Shown piece after piece: positions 33,071 through 41,910 of a stretch of 64,000 nt of DNA. This DNA comes from Loktanella sp. PT4BL. Lineage in GTDB: Bacteria > Pseudomonadota > Alphaproteobacteria > Rhodobacterales > Rhodobacteraceae. Position 1 is the stretch's first letter. Every line of letters begins with the position of its first letter. Location: positions 1 through 64,000 of the forward strand of contig NZ_QJJL01000008.1 of NCBI RefSeq assembly GCF_003201935.1. The letters run 5' to 3'. The translations under genes were made by a program, and so were the position numbers. The notes under the pieces were generated by a model. The model was not told the DNA's origin. It made no database searches and worked only from the letters and a program-made list of their open reading frames with translations.

Positions 33071-34228
33071 TCACGGCCGCAGCCTCGAAAGAGCGTCGTC
33101 GATAGCTTGAGTTCTAGGGTCCTCTGCCCCGGCATTCGCAGTAAGCGCCTCCGCCCGTTCATACGCAGCAATTGCAGCCCCTGTTTGCCCAAGAACTGAA
33201 TAGGCATTCCCCAATCGCATCCAACCATCAAGATCGCCCGGTTCCTCTTCCAGACGGTTCGCCAGACGCGCCACCATCGAAAGAATGAACGCTTGCCTGT
33301 CATCATCAGACATCTCTTGTGCGTTCGCGACATCTTCAGTGGTGGGGCCGGGAGCATTCACCATTGGCGCGAAGTCAGCCAGTGAAAGCTGTGGCTTCCC
33401 AATCTCGGCGCCAATGCGGTTAGCTTCTACCAAGAGGCTTTCCATCCAAGGATAGAACCCATCTGCTGTATTCAGGCGTGCGATAAGCAATTCATACCCA
33501 CGCGAGGACTCGCCCTTTTGCGACAGTGCCAAAGCCTTGTAGTAGACGCTCGCGGGATTGTCTGGGTTTATTGACATTGCGCGATCAATTGCTGCTTCGG
33601 CAGCTGGTGTGACCACACCTTGCTCTGCATAGATGAGTGCTTCTGCCAACATGGAAAACACGCCTGAATCTGCTTCTGGCCGCTCGGATACGACCTTAAA
33701 AGCTGCAGCGGCATCCTCAAACCGGCCCATCCTTGAATAGGTCTGACCCAAAAGCATCCAGCCTTCACTTGGTCCACCATCCGGATCACTGATAAGCCGG
33801 TCATAGAGTTGGGAGGATAAATCAGCGATCTGGGCCGCCTCTTGCCGTTCTGACGCGCGGTCGGCAAAGGCCAGACCCTCAATCTCGGGTGATCCCATCG
33901 TCATGTAATAGCCAACCGCAAAGAGTGGCACAAAGACAGCACCCAAGATCACACCAACACGACCGCCGGTATTGGTTGTAGTGCTGCGTGAGCTTGACTT
34001 GCGTGCCTGCATCAAGATGCGCCGCTTGATCTCCTGCTCGGCGGCTTTCGCTTCGACTTCAGAGATAATGTTACGTTCCAGATCGCGTTTCACCTCCTTC
34101 AACTGATCCAAAAGCACTGCTGGCGTCGTGTCTTCAGGAACGGCGGAGGGTTGCAATTTGGTGCGAAGCGGCAGCACCATGAGCGACAGAGCCATTAGGG
34201 AAAGAAGTACGAAAAACAGCCAGATCAT
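33071..34228 (-). CDS. ccmI: Cytochrome c biogenesis protein CcmI (CycH)
   Basis: A 385-residue protein with an N-terminal pair of membrane segments enclosing a basic cytoplasmic loop (VKRDLERNIISEVEAKAAEQEIKRR, in part) and a periplasmic TPR region (GGPSEGWMLLGQTYSRMGRFEDAAAAF and LDGWMRLGNAYSVLGQTGAAIAAYERA, in parts). CcmI holds apocytochrome c for haem ligation by CcmF/CcmH. It overlaps ccmH by four bases and is the last gene of ccmFGHI. Confidence 0.92.
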   Translation of the reverse strand: MIWLFFVLLSLMALSLMVLPLRTKLQPSAVPEDTTPAVLLDQLKEVKRDLERNIISEVEAKAAEQEIKRRILMQARKSSSRSTTTNTGGRVGVILGAVFVPLFAVGYYMTMGSPEIEGLAFADRASERQEAAQIADLSSQLYDRLISDPDGGPSEGWMLLGQTYSRMGRFEDAAAAFKVVSERPEADSGVFSMLAEALIYAEQGVVTPAAEAAIDRAMSINPDNPASVYYKALALSQKGESSRGYELLIARLNTADGFYPWMESLLVEANRIGAEIGKPQLSLADFAPMVNAPGPTTEDVANAQEMSDDDRQAFILSMVARLANRLEEEPGDLDGWMRLGNAYSVLGQTGAAIAAYERAEALTANAGAEDPRTQAIDDALSRLRP

Positions 34229-34695
34229 GTTTCTTTGCTCACTTTATTCTGCTCAATAAAGCGCGCCACTTCGTCTTCTTCGGCAGCAGAAAGGCCGGCT
34301 GCAGTCTTTCGTCGTCGGCTCGCCGATAACACGCTCCATCCAATCAGGAGAGCGGACAAGGCAAGGACAAAAGGTGCAAGCCACAGTGCTGCTGTCGAAA
34401 GATTGAACGGAGGGCGCATCAAAACGTAGTCACCATAGCGTGAATGGACATAGTTGATCACTTCCTCGTCGCTGTCTCCGGCGACCAGACGCTCTCTGAC
34501 CAGAATGCGCAGATCACGCGCAACGCCAGCATTTGAGCTGTCGATGTCCTGATTTTGGCAGACAACACAGCGCAGTTCCTTTGATATTTCTCGTGCGCGC
34601 TGCTCCAGCACGGAATCTTGCAATATCTCATCAGGCTCGACCGCAAAAACGGCCATGGGCAGAATGAGGAATATTAGTAATATCAGATGTCTCAT
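34225..34695 (-). CDS. ccmH: Cytochrome c biogenesis protein CcmH (Ccl2)
   Basis: A 156-residue exported and membrane-anchored thiol protein with the diagnostic LRCVVCQNQDI (RCxxCQ) motif and a C-terminal helix. It reduces apocytochrome CxxCH cysteines together with CcmG. It overlaps both ccmG and ccmI by four bases. Confidence 0.93.
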   Translation of the reverse strand: MRHLILLIFLILPMAVFAVEPDEILQDSVLEQRAREISKELRCVVCQNQDIDSSNAGVARDLRILVRERLVAGDSDEEVINYVHSRYGDYVLMRPPFNLSTAALWLAPFVLALSALLIGWSVLSASRRRKTAAGLSAAEEDEVARFIEQNKVSKET

Positions 34696-35258
34696 CCGCC
34701 TGCCTCGATTTCCATCGCGCCGGCCTGATCCAGCGCTTCTCTGAACTTTTTGACTGCGTCATCTCCCACGACCGGGCCAACATAACGGTATAGAACAGTG
34801 CCGTCTGACCCGACGATGAATGTTTCAGGCACACCGGAAATGCCCCACTCGATCCCAGCCCTGCCCGTGCTGTCCGCGCCGATCATTTCGTATGGGTTCC
34901 CAAGTTCGGTCAGCCAGCGAACAGCGTCCTCGGGCTTGTCTTTGTAGTTGATCCCGAAAAGCCGCTGACCTTCACGTTCGACGAGCTGGGTCAGCACAGC
35001 ATGTTCGGCACGGCATGGCACACACCAAGAGGCAAAGACATTCACGATCACGGGGCCCTGATTGCCAACAAGATCGGTCCGCGCAAAGCTTGGTGTCGCT
35101 AATCCCTCGACGTCCATGAGCGTGAACTCTGGCGCCTGTTGGGAAATCAAGACCGAGGGGATATCATTCGGATCCCGGTCTGGATTGAGACCCCACAAGA
35201 AGAAACCGCCAAAGACAACCGCGATCAGCAGCGGAATAAGAGCAAGAGCACGTGTCAT
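34692..35258 (-). CDS. ccmG: Cytochrome c biogenesis thioredoxin CcmG (DsbE)
   Basis: A 188-residue membrane-anchored periplasmic thioredoxin with WCVPCR in VFASWCVPCRAEH and the GVPETFIV cis-Pro loop. It keeps apocytochrome cysteines reduced; its own reductant is a DsbD/CcdA-type protein, and a ScsB/DsbD homologue is encoded at 52656. It lies two bases after ccmF. Confidence 0.93.
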   Translation of the reverse strand: MTRALALIPLLIAVVFGGFFLWGLNPDRDPNDIPSVLISQQAPEFTLMDVEGLATPSFARTDLVGNQGPVIVNVFASWCVPCRAEHAVLTQLVEREGQRLFGINYKDKPEDAVRWLTELGNPYEMIGADSTGRAGIEWGISGVPETFIVGSDGTVLYRYVGPVVGDDAVKKFREALDQAGAMEIEAGG

Positions 35259-35260
35259 CT

Positions 35261-37273
35261 TTATTCCGCCGGAATCTTTGCCGAATTTGATATCTTTTTG
35301 ACTGAACCACGACGCGGCGCACCAACGCGCAACCGCCGGTCCGAGAGAGATAGCCCACCGCCCAAAACAAGCATGGCTGATCCAATCCAGATGAAATTGA
35401 CCAAAGGCTCGTAAAGAATGCGCAGTGTCAACGCGCCCCCTGCCCCGGCTTCTTCTGATGCTGGTCTGGCGATAGAAGCGTAAAGGTCACCAGCCATCGT
35501 CGAGCGAATAGCGCTTTCAGTCGTGTTGCTCTCCGCCACTGGGTAGTAGCGGCTTTCAGGAAAAAGCTCTGTTACAAAAACCCCGTCTTGTCTAACGGTT
35601 AGTTTGCCGCGATCGGCGACATAGTTTGGTCCACGAACCCGTTCAAGGCCCTCGAATGTGACATCAAATCCTGCAATTTCGATCTGGCTGCCCGGCTGAA
35701 CAAAGACAATCTCCTCAGTCTTCCAAACGCTTGAGCCGATGAAGCCAAACATAGCGACGGCTAGTCCGGTATGTGCGAGTGTCATTCCATAGACTGATCT
35801 AGGAAGGTTGGCGGCACGCCTGCGCGACTCTGTGAACGGCACCTCAAACAGTTTAATCCGCACTGTCCACTCTTTGAGGGTCGCCATGAAAAGCCAAATG
35901 GCGAGAAGGATGGATAAATAGCCAAGCACCGGACCGCCGCGCACGATGTACCAGACCGCGAGTGTCGCCAGAACTGTCAGAACCGCGACAATCCGCAGCC
36001 TTTGAAGTACACCCGGTAGGTCTGCACGTTTCCAAGACAGGAACGGCCCGATGCCCATGACGAAAACCAACGGCAGCATAATCGGTATGAAGGCTGCATT
36101 GAAAAATGGCGGCCCGACAGACAGCTTTTGGCCGTCCGTCAACGCTTCATAAAACAGCGGATAAAGTGTTCCAAACAGGACGATGCCTGTCGCTGTCGCA
36201 AGGATCAGGTTGTTGATGAGCAAACCTGCCTCTCGGCTGATCGGTTTGAAGATGCCACCTGGTTCCATGACGGGTGCACGCCACGCAAAGAGTGCTAAAG
36301 AGCCACCGATCGACACCGCCAGAAGACCCAGAATGTATAAGCCACGTTCAGGATCGACTGCAAAAGCATGAACAGAAGTCAGCAGACCTGACCGAACAAT
36401 AAATGTACCAAGTAGCGAGAGCGAAAATGTCAGGATCGCAAGGAGGATTGTCCAGCTTTTGAAGGCATCCCGCTTCTCTGTAACGATTGCAGAATGAAGA
36501 AGGGCTGTGCCCATGAGCCAAGGCATGAAGCTGACGTTCTCGACCGGGTCCCAGAACCACCAGCCGCCCCAGCCCAGTTCGTAATATGCCCACCAAGACC
36601 CCAATGCGATGCCAGCGGTCAGGCTTAGCCAAGCGGCGAGTGTCCAGGGGCGGACCCATCTGGCCCAGGCCGCATCTACACGCCCTTCGATCAAGGCCGC
36701 GACGGCAAAGGAAAATACAATCGAAAACCCAACATACCCAATGTAAAGAAGTGGCGGGTGCATTGCCAAACCGACGTCCTGAAGCAATGGGTTCAGATCT
36801 TGACCATCTATCGGGGGCGGAAAGACGCGGTCAAAAGGGTTTGATGTGAACAGCATAAACGTGATGAAACCAACGCTGATCCACGCTTGCACCGAGAGGG
36901 TCCGCGCTTTCAAGCTATCAGGAATGTTGGCGCCAAATACCGAAACGGCGGCACCAAAAACTGTCAGGATCAACACCCAAAGCAAAAGCGACCCTTCGTG
37001 ACTGCCCCAGGTGCCTGCGATCTTGAACAGCATGGGTTTGAGCGAATGCGAGTTTTCAACGACATTTTTGACGGTGAAGTCGCTCGTGACGAAGGCCTGA
37101 AGCAGGGCGAAGAACGCGATAGATGTGAAAAAAACCTGGCCCAGTGATGACCACTTTGCAGATTGCATCCATAGAATATTACCGCGCGCAGCACCCAGTA
37201 TTGGCAGCACACTCTGAACAATCGCCATGGCAAGTGCAAGCGCCAGCGCGAAGTGACCGATCTCTGGTGTCAT
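35261..37273 (-). CDS. ccmF: Cytochrome c haem lyase subunit CcmF
   Basis: A 670-residue, about fifteen-helix membrane protein with the WWD haem-handling domain WGGWWFWDPVEN and flanking conserved histidines. It ligates haem to apocytochrome with CcmH and CcmI. ccmABCDE are not in this window, so the island supplies only the lyase half of system I; the remaining parts must be elsewhere. The five c-type cytochromes of the window would be its clients. Confidence 0.93.
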   Translation of the reverse strand: MTPEIGHFALALALAMAIVQSVLPILGAARGNILWMQSAKWSSLGQVFFTSIAFFALLQAFVTSDFTVKNVVENSHSLKPMLFKIAGTWGSHEGSLLLWVLILTVFGAAVSVFGANIPDSLKARTLSVQAWISVGFITFMLFTSNPFDRVFPPPIDGQDLNPLLQDVGLAMHPPLLYIGYVGFSIVFSFAVAALIEGRVDAAWARWVRPWTLAAWLSLTAGIALGSWWAYYELGWGGWWFWDPVENVSFMPWLMGTALLHSAIVTEKRDAFKSWTILLAILTFSLSLLGTFIVRSGLLTSVHAFAVDPERGLYILGLLAVSIGGSLALFAWRAPVMEPGGIFKPISREAGLLINNLILATATGIVLFGTLYPLFYEALTDGQKLSVGPPFFNAAFIPIMLPLVFVMGIGPFLSWKRADLPGVLQRLRIVAVLTVLATLAVWYIVRGGPVLGYLSILLAIWLFMATLKEWTVRIKLFEVPFTESRRRAANLPRSVYGMTLAHTGLAVAMFGFIGSSVWKTEEIVFVQPGSQIEIAGFDVTFEGLERVRGPNYVADRGKLTVRQDGVFVTELFPESRYYPVAESNTTESAIRSTMAGDLYASIARPASEEAGAGGALTLRILYEPLVNFIWIGSAMLVLGGGLSLSDRRLRVGAPRRGSVKKISNSAKIPAE

Positions 37274-37358
37274 GTGAAGCTTACCCTTGGCTAGGTGTTT
37301 GCGCGAATGCGAGATGCCTAGAATTTATCAAGTGATGCCGCAGGCTGTTAGGGGTGCG

Positions 37359-37377
37359 TTTGTCACCTTTTGTAACC
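37359..37377 (+). promoter_or_regulatory. 10-bp-period direct repeat TTTGTCACC-T-TTTGTAACC
   Basis: Two copies of TTTGTnACC spaced one helical turn apart lie about 100 bases upstream of the EF-hand gene and 85 bases from ccmF. Similar repeats lie at 48598, 50032 and 52571. Such repeats are typical of OmpR-family response regulators. Confidence 0.5.
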
Positions 37378-37475
37378 AAAATCCGCGACATAACATTACA
37401 AAACACCGATGCGTCAGACCTTTACCCGGATGAAGACGATCCCGATATTTGTTGTACAAATGGAAAGGAAAGAAG

Positions 37476-38054
37476 ATGTCGATTAAACGTGTTTTGGTAC
37501 TCGCTGCGTTGGTTTCAGCCGGAATGTCGCAGATAGTTTATGCTGATGAAGATCCTGGAGACACCTTAGATGCAGATACGGATATGATGTCAGAAATGGA
37601 TAACGGTAGCGGTATGGGCATGGGTGGCGACGTGTCACAAATGGGAATGATGAACGGCAATATGATGCCCATGATGATGCAGATGCATGAGAACATGATG
37701 GGCAGTAGCGGCCAGATGGGTATGATGAATGGTGCCAACCGGATGGCTATGATGGACCGCGATATCATGGGCATGATGATGCCTGACGGTGATCCTAAAA
37801 ATATGGCACCGCATATGGCGGTCAAGATGCAGGAGTTTGATGCAGACTCTGATGGCGCCTTGACGCTCGAGGAATTTGAAGCACTGCACACCAACGCGGT
37901 ACGTGACCGGATGGTGGATCGCTTCCAGCATCTTGATGCGGATGCAGATGGTGCAGTCACGCAAGAAGAGATGCAAGCGGCGGGGACGCGGATTGGTGCC
38001 ATGGGTAACATGTCCGATGACGGTGCCGCAGACCATCATGGTGATGACAATTAA
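37476..38054 (+). CDS. Met-rich EF-hand periplasmic protein
   Basis: A 192-residue exported protein (signal cleaved after VYADE region). Residues 37-118 hold about 29 methionines in clusters such as MMPMMMQMHENMM, a pattern used for Cu(I) or Ag(I) binding. Residues 121-170 contain two EF-hand loops, DADSDGALTLEEF and DADADGAVTQEEM, expected to bind calcium. The combination suggests a periplasmic copper buffer with a calcium-stabilised domain. It heads a three-gene run with a rhodanese and a multicopper oxidase. The ATG at 37476 follows a good AAAGGAAAG site. Confidence 0.8.
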   Translation: MSIKRVLVLAALVSAGMSQIVYADEDPGDTLDADTDMMSEMDNGSGMGMGGDVSQMGMMNGNMMPMMMQMHENMMGSSGQMGMMNGANRMAMMDRDIMGMMMPDGDPKNMAPHMAVKMQEFDADSDGALTLEEFEALHTNAVRDRMVDRFQHLDADADGAVTQEEMQAAGTRIGAMGNMSDDGAADHHGDDN

Positions 38055-38069
38055 ATCAGGAGGCCCGTA

Positions 38070-38537
38070 ATGGCACACTTTCTCACCCGCCGTAAGGTAG
38101 TGACGACGTTGGTTGCAACCGCAGTTGCGCCATCGCTCGGGTTAGCGCAGTCATCTGAGATTTGGTCGGTAGGCCAAGCATATGAGGCGCTTAAGGCTGA
38201 CCAGATCCGTTTGATTGACGTGCGTTCACGCGCGGAGTGGGACGAGACTGGCGTGGCAGAAGGCGCATGGACGATTAGTTTGCACGAAGACCGGTTTCCT
38301 GACCGCCTCTTTGCCGCGCGAGAACTGGCAGATGGGCGACCCGTTGCCCTGACTTGCGCGACTGGCGGGCGATCAGGCAGCGTGATGCGCAGTCTGAGAC
38401 AGGCTGGATATACGGGGTTCATTGATGTTTCCGAAGGCATGCTGGGGTCATCATTGGGACCAGGTTGGATCGCGGCTGGTCTTCCCATTGTTGATGTTGA
38501 AACGGCACTGGCAGCGTTGCCAGCCGGCCTTGTGTGA
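38070..38537 (+). CDS. Exported rhodanese-like protein
   Basis: A 155-residue protein with a signal (TRRKVVTTLVATAVAPSLGLAQ, in part; RR present, so possibly TAT) and one rhodanese domain with Cys96 in LTCATGGRS and the opening LIDVRSRAEWDETG. It probably handles sulfane sulfur in the periplasm, perhaps to protect against copper-thiol chemistry. It lies 15 bases after the EF-hand gene and seven before the oxidase start. Confidence 0.85.
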   Translation: MAHFLTRRKVVTTLVATAVAPSLGLAQSSEIWSVGQAYEALKADQIRLIDVRSRAEWDETGVAEGAWTISLHEDRFPDRLFAARELADGRPVALTCATGGRSGSVMRSLRQAGYTGFIDVSEGMLGSSLGPGWIAAGLPIVDVETALAALPAGLV

Positions 38538-38544
38538 GCAGGTG

Positions 38545-39987
38545 ATGCTGAACCGAAGACAAGCTTTGCTTTGTGGCGCCAGTTTCGGTGCTGTGGCTGC
38601 ACTTCCTGTACAACTTGCCGCTCAGACGCGTGAGCACCTCACTTATCCACCGCTTTTGGATGCGACCAGATCACAGCGGTTTCGATTGCGGGCGCAAGCT
38701 GGAAAAACACGTTTCAACGGTGGCGCGACCACTGACACGCTCGGTTACAATCAAGACTATCTGGGGCCAACACTGCGGTTGATGACTGGCGCAGACACGC
38801 AAGCCGAGGTCGAAAATCAGCTGCGCGCACCGGTGTCAGCTCACTGGCATGGATTGCTTGTTCCGGGCGACGTTGACGGCGGGCCACATCAAGCGATCGC
38901 GCCCGGACAGAGTTGGCGTCCTGTTTTATCCTTGGATCAGCCTCCAGCTACGGCATGGTATCATAGTCACGTCCATGGGACGACGGCGGAACAGGTGATG
39001 TTCGGACTTGCCGGTGTGTTACATGTCACCGACGGACAGGACGACAGACGCGGACTGCCATCTGCTTACGGGATCGACGATCTGACCCTTGTTTTGCAAG
39101 ACCGCCAGTTCAACCGGCGCGGGCGTATGACATATAACAGCGGCATGCATGACGCCATGAATGGCTTTCTGGGCGATACGATGCTGGTGAATGGACAAGT
39201 AGGTGCCACTGCCGTCGTGCCAAAGGGGATTGTGCGGTGTCGTCTTGTCAATGGCTCCAACGCGCGGATTTATAGGCTTTCACTTTCGGACAACCGGCCC
39301 ATGCATCTGATCGCCACTGATGGCGGCTATCTCGACCGCCCCGTCGCACTCAATGCCTTTGTCCTTGCTCCTGGTGAGCGCGCAGAGGTCCTTGTCGATT
39401 TCACAAGTGGTACCAATTGCTCACTTGTTTCCGAAAACATTGCAAATTCTGCAATGGGTGGGATGATGGGTGGGCGTTCTGGCGGCCAGTTTGTGGTTCT
39501 GCCATTCGCCATCGATACCACGCTTCCTACACGGATCGACGGCCTGCCCGATAGCCTTGATGGTGCTTTGCCAAACCTGGATATTACTGGCGCATCAGTC
39601 AGGGGGTTTTCGCTCGATATGTCCATGGGAATGGGCATGATGATGACACGATCCAACGAGCAGTTTTCAATCAACAATGCTGCTTTTGATGAATCAGCGC
39701 TCAACTTCGCCGTGGCACATAACAGTCTCGAACGCTGGATCGTTCAAGGGGACCTGATGATGCATCCATTCCACATTCACGGCGTTCGTTTTCAAGTGCT
39801 TTCGGAAAACGGACAGCGGCCAAGGCCGGAGAACCGTGGGTGGAAAGATACCGTATTGGTCAATGGTCAAGTGGAGTTAGCCGTAAGGTTTGAAAAACTG
39901 GCCTCACGATCCGCGCCGTATATGTACCACTGTCACATTCTGGAACACGAAGATGGCGGGATGATGGGCCAATTTAGCGTCAGTTAG
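38545..39987 (+). CDS. Multicopper oxidase, CueO/CopA-like, copy 1
   Basis: A 480-residue TAT-exported oxidase (LNRRQALLCGASFGAVAALP). Copper ligands: HWHG, WYHSHVHG, HPFHIHG and YHCHILEHEDGGM. A Met-rich insertion (NSAMGGMMGG and SLDMSMGMGMMM) resembles the CueO Cu(I) entry region. It oxidises Cu(I) to the less toxic Cu(II) in the periplasm. The ATG at 38545 with GAGCAGG upstream is preferred over a TTG frame extension that overlaps the rhodanese. Two more oxidases lie at 51212 and 60796. Confidence 0.92.
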   Translation: MLNRRQALLCGASFGAVAALPVQLAAQTREHLTYPPLLDATRSQRFRLRAQAGKTRFNGGATTDTLGYNQDYLGPTLRLMTGADTQAEVENQLRAPVSAHWHGLLVPGDVDGGPHQAIAPGQSWRPVLSLDQPPATAWYHSHVHGTTAEQVMFGLAGVLHVTDGQDDRRGLPSAYGIDDLTLVLQDRQFNRRGRMTYNSGMHDAMNGFLGDTMLVNGQVGATAVVPKGIVRCRLVNGSNARIYRLSLSDNRPMHLIATDGGYLDRPVALNAFVLAPGERAEVLVDFTSGTNCSLVSENIANSAMGGMMGGRSGGQFVVLPFAIDTTLPTRIDGLPDSLDGALPNLDITGASVRGFSLDMSMGMGMMMTRSNEQFSINNAAFDESALNFAVAHNSLERWIVQGDLMMHPFHIHGVRFQVLSENGQRPRPENRGWKDTVLVNGQVELAVRFEKLASRSAPYMYHCHILEHEDGGMMGQFSVS

Positions 39988-39998
39988 GCATTTCGTCC

Positions 39999-40029
39999 TT
40001 GACCCTCCCCTGACTGGAACCCGCAAAGG
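39999..40029 (+). promoter_or_regulatory. Probable CueR-type promoter of the DUF6010-TVP38 pair
   Basis: -35 TTGACC (39999-40004), a 19-bp spacer with CTCCCCTGACTGGAAC, -10 CAAAGG (40024-40029). The dyad is weaker than at 59273 and the -10 is poor, so this is the least certain of the five. Confidence 0.45.
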
Positions 40030-40057
40030 TGATTCCAGAATTTAATGAGAATGCACA

Positions 40058-40462
40058 ATGGAATCAGAATTTCACGTCCGCCGCCCGGCCCTTCTTGGTG
40101 GTTTGCTTTTTATCGTCTCGGCACCGGTGCACTTTGTCGTCACGCAAGATGTTTCGATTGCGATTGCGGCAGTCACGTTGGGCATGATTGGAGGTGCCTA
40201 CATCGGTTTTGGAGCACAGGCAAGCGACAGCAAAACACTAGCGTTGGAGCTTCTGGTGGCTGTCCTTTTTGGCATGGCTGCACTGGCAGGTCTATTGTGG
40301 CATTGGATCGCGATCCCGCTCGGCTTGGCCCTGCATGCGATTTGGGATTTACTGCATCATAAACCAATTGTCGGGGCCCGCGTCCCGCGTTGGTACATTC
40401 CGTTCTGTGTGATTTACGACCTCTCAGCAGCCTTTTTTCTGGTGATGCTCTATGCCTTCTAA
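40058..40462 (+). CDS. DUF6010-family membrane protein
   Basis: A 134-residue four-helix membrane protein with HAIWDLLHH and RWYIPFCVIYDLSAAFF, which I associate with DUF6010. Function is unknown; the His/Asp cluster at the membrane surface might bind a metal. It overlaps the TVP38 gene by 11 bases and follows a probable CueR-type site. Confidence 0.65.
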   Translation: MESEFHVRRPALLGGLLFIVSAPVHFVVTQDVSIAIAAVTLGMIGGAYIGFGAQASDSKTLALELLVAVLFGMAALAGLLWHWIAIPLGLALHAIWDLLHHKPIVGARVPRWYIPFCVIYDLSAAFFLVMLYAF

Positions 40463-41126
40463 GAATGAGAATTTTCGCCGGATGGGTTTCTGGCTCTTCG
40501 TTGTTGCGGTTGCTGCCGCTATTGGCGCATGGGTCCTAGGGTATATGCCCCAGATTGACCGTGAGACCATTGAAGGCTGGATCGCTCTCGCTGGGCCGTG
40601 GGGCCCTGTTCTAATCATTGTTTTGATGATGGCCGCAGTTGTGGCAAGCCCGATCCCCAGCGCGCCAATTGCATTGGTCAGTGGTGCTGCATACGGCCAT
40701 GTGGCCGGTGCCATCTATGTAGCCATTGGGTCAGAGCTGGGAGCTTTAGTTGCCTTCCTGATCGCACGCTACTTCGCACGCGATCAAGTTGAGCGCTGGC
40801 TTGGTGACAAAGCAACTTATGGCCTGCTTGGCTCGCAAAACTGGTTGATGCTGACGGTCTTTGGTTCCCGCCTATTGCCGTTCATTTCGTTCGACGCGAT
40901 GAGCTATGCGGCTGGGCTCAGTCGGTTGCATTTGTGGCGCTTTCTGGTCGCAACACTGGCAGGCATTTTGCCTGCCAGCTTCCTTCTCGCGCACTTTGGC
41001 GCAGAGGCGATGTCGGGCGATTTCGGCACGTCCGAATGGATTGTTCTGGGCTTGGGACTTATGACTGCTGCTCCGTTCATATTGGGTGCTCTTTGGCACC
41101 GCAACAGTCGGGCAAAAACGCAGTGA
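40452..41126 (+). CDS. TVP38/TMEM64 (DedA-superfamily) membrane protein
   Basis: A 224-residue membrane protein with the VTT/SNARE-associated region: SGAAYGHVAGAIYVAIGSELGALVAFLIARYF in part and FGSRLLPFISFDAMSYAAGLS in part. Relatives are proton-linked lipid scramblases or transporters, and TVP38 proteins recur in metal and selenium loci. It is coupled to DUF6010 and followed by the Rieske gene with its own CueR-type promoter. Confidence 0.85.
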   Translation: MPSKNENFRRMGFWLFVVAVAAAIGAWVLGYMPQIDRETIEGWIALAGPWGPVLIIVLMMAAVVASPIPSAPIALVSGAAYGHVAGAIYVAIGSELGALVAFLIARYFARDQVERWLGDKATYGLLGSQNWLMLTVFGSRLLPFISFDAMSYAAGLSRLHLWRFLVATLAGILPASFLLAHFGAEAMSGDFGTSEWIVLGLGLMTAAPFILGALWHRNSRAKTQ

Positions 41127-41178
41127 AGCGCACAGTGTTTCGCCTGCTCCAGTCTGAGGACTGTCTTCGCCGATAGCA

Positions 41179-41209
41179 TTGACCTTCCTGTGGGGGAACG
41201 ATGTAGCAT
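41179..41209 (+). promoter_or_regulatory. CueR-type promoter of the Rieske gene, leaderless
   Basis: -35 TTGACC (41179-41184), a 19-bp spacer with CTTCCTGTGGGGGAACG, -10 TAGCAT (41204-41209). The Rieske ATG follows only six bases after the -10, so transcription should begin at or next to the start codon. Confidence 0.75.
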
Positions 41210-41215
41210 CGAATC

Positions 41216-41779
41216 ATGGAAAGTGATTTAGACGCCAGCCCCGCACGACGTGATTTTCTTTATTATGCGACTGCCGGTGCAGGCACCGTTGCCGCTGGCG
41301 CGGCCATATGGCCCTTAGTCAATCAGATGAACCCATCGGCGGATGTCCTCGCTTTGTCGAGTATTAGGGTTGATGTGTCCAGTGTTGAACCCGGTACCCA
41401 ACTTACGATCATGCTGTCTGGAAAGCCCGTATTCATTCGCCATCGGACCGAGGAGGAAGTCAATCAGGCGCGTGCGGAGGACCTCAGCGACTTGCCGGAT
41501 ACAAGCGCTAGAAACCCCAACCTGATTGGCGAGGATACTGCTTCGGATGCCAATAGGGTTGTGCCCGGACATGACGCTTTTTTGGTCATGATCGGTGTAT
41601 GTACGCACCTTGGCTGCGTGCCGCTTGGCAACAGGGCCGGAGACTTTGGCGGCTGGTTCTGCCCCTGCCACGGATCTCACTACGATACTGCCGGTCGCAT
41701 ACGAAAAGGGCCAGCACCAGAAAACCTGCATATTCCAGTTATGTCAGTTTCAGACGATCTGGTTTTGACTTTGGGTTGA
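41216..41779 (+). CDS. petA: Rieske iron-sulfur subunit of cytochrome bc1 (lone petA)
   Basis: A 187-residue TAT-exported, membrane-anchored Rieske protein ([15 protein letters not shown]). Cluster ligands [10 protein letters not shown] and CPCHGSHYD are complete, as in the bc1 type. No cytochrome b or c1 gene is adjacent, so it is a spare subunit for a complex encoded elsewhere. It has its own CueR-type promoter and almost no leader, so it seems to be made on copper stress. Copper is known to attack iron-sulfur clusters, which would explain a replaceable copy. Confidence 0.92.
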   Translation: MESDLDASPARRDFLYYATAGAGTVAAGAAIWPLVNQMNPSADVLALSSIRVDVSSVEPGTQLTIMLSGKPVFIRHRTEEEVNQARAEDLSDLPDTSARNPNLIGEDTASDANRVVPGHDAFLVMIGVCTHLGCVPLGNRAGDFGGWFCPCHGSHYDTAGRIRKGPAPENLHIPVMSVSDDLVLTLG

Positions 41780-41853
41780 CCCGTCTCTGTCTGGAAATCG
41801 CGAGTAGCGGTGTCGCCGTTACGAAATGATACAATTGGAGAAGACCACCCGCC

Positions 41854-41884
41854 TTGACCTTCCTGTTGCTGGAATGAGTAACTT
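41854..41884 (+). promoter_or_regulatory. CueR-type promoter of copA copy 1
   Basis: -35 TTGACC (41854-41859), a 19-bp spacer, -10 TAACTT (41879-41884), dyad CTTCCTG-TTG-CTGGAATG with one imperfect pair. It drives copA and, by proximity, the PBP2 gene. Confidence 0.85.
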
Positions 41885-41910
41885 CGTGAGTGTCAAGCAC
41901 GTGAAGGACT

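Noticed and set aside
32750-33199. 149-codon plus-strand frame between L,D-transpeptidase and ccmI
   Set aside because: It crosses the MerR-type promoter and the ccmI 3' end, and its translation has no protein-like pattern.
38422-38544. TTG-started extension of multicopper oxidase copy 1
   Set aside because: It lies inside the rhodanese gene; the ATG at 38545 starts a clean TAT signal.
40014-40037. CTGGAA...TTCCAG inverted repeat as a terminator of oxidase copy 1
   Set aside because: The arms are short with a 13-bp centre and no T-run; part of it fits better as a CueR-type site.
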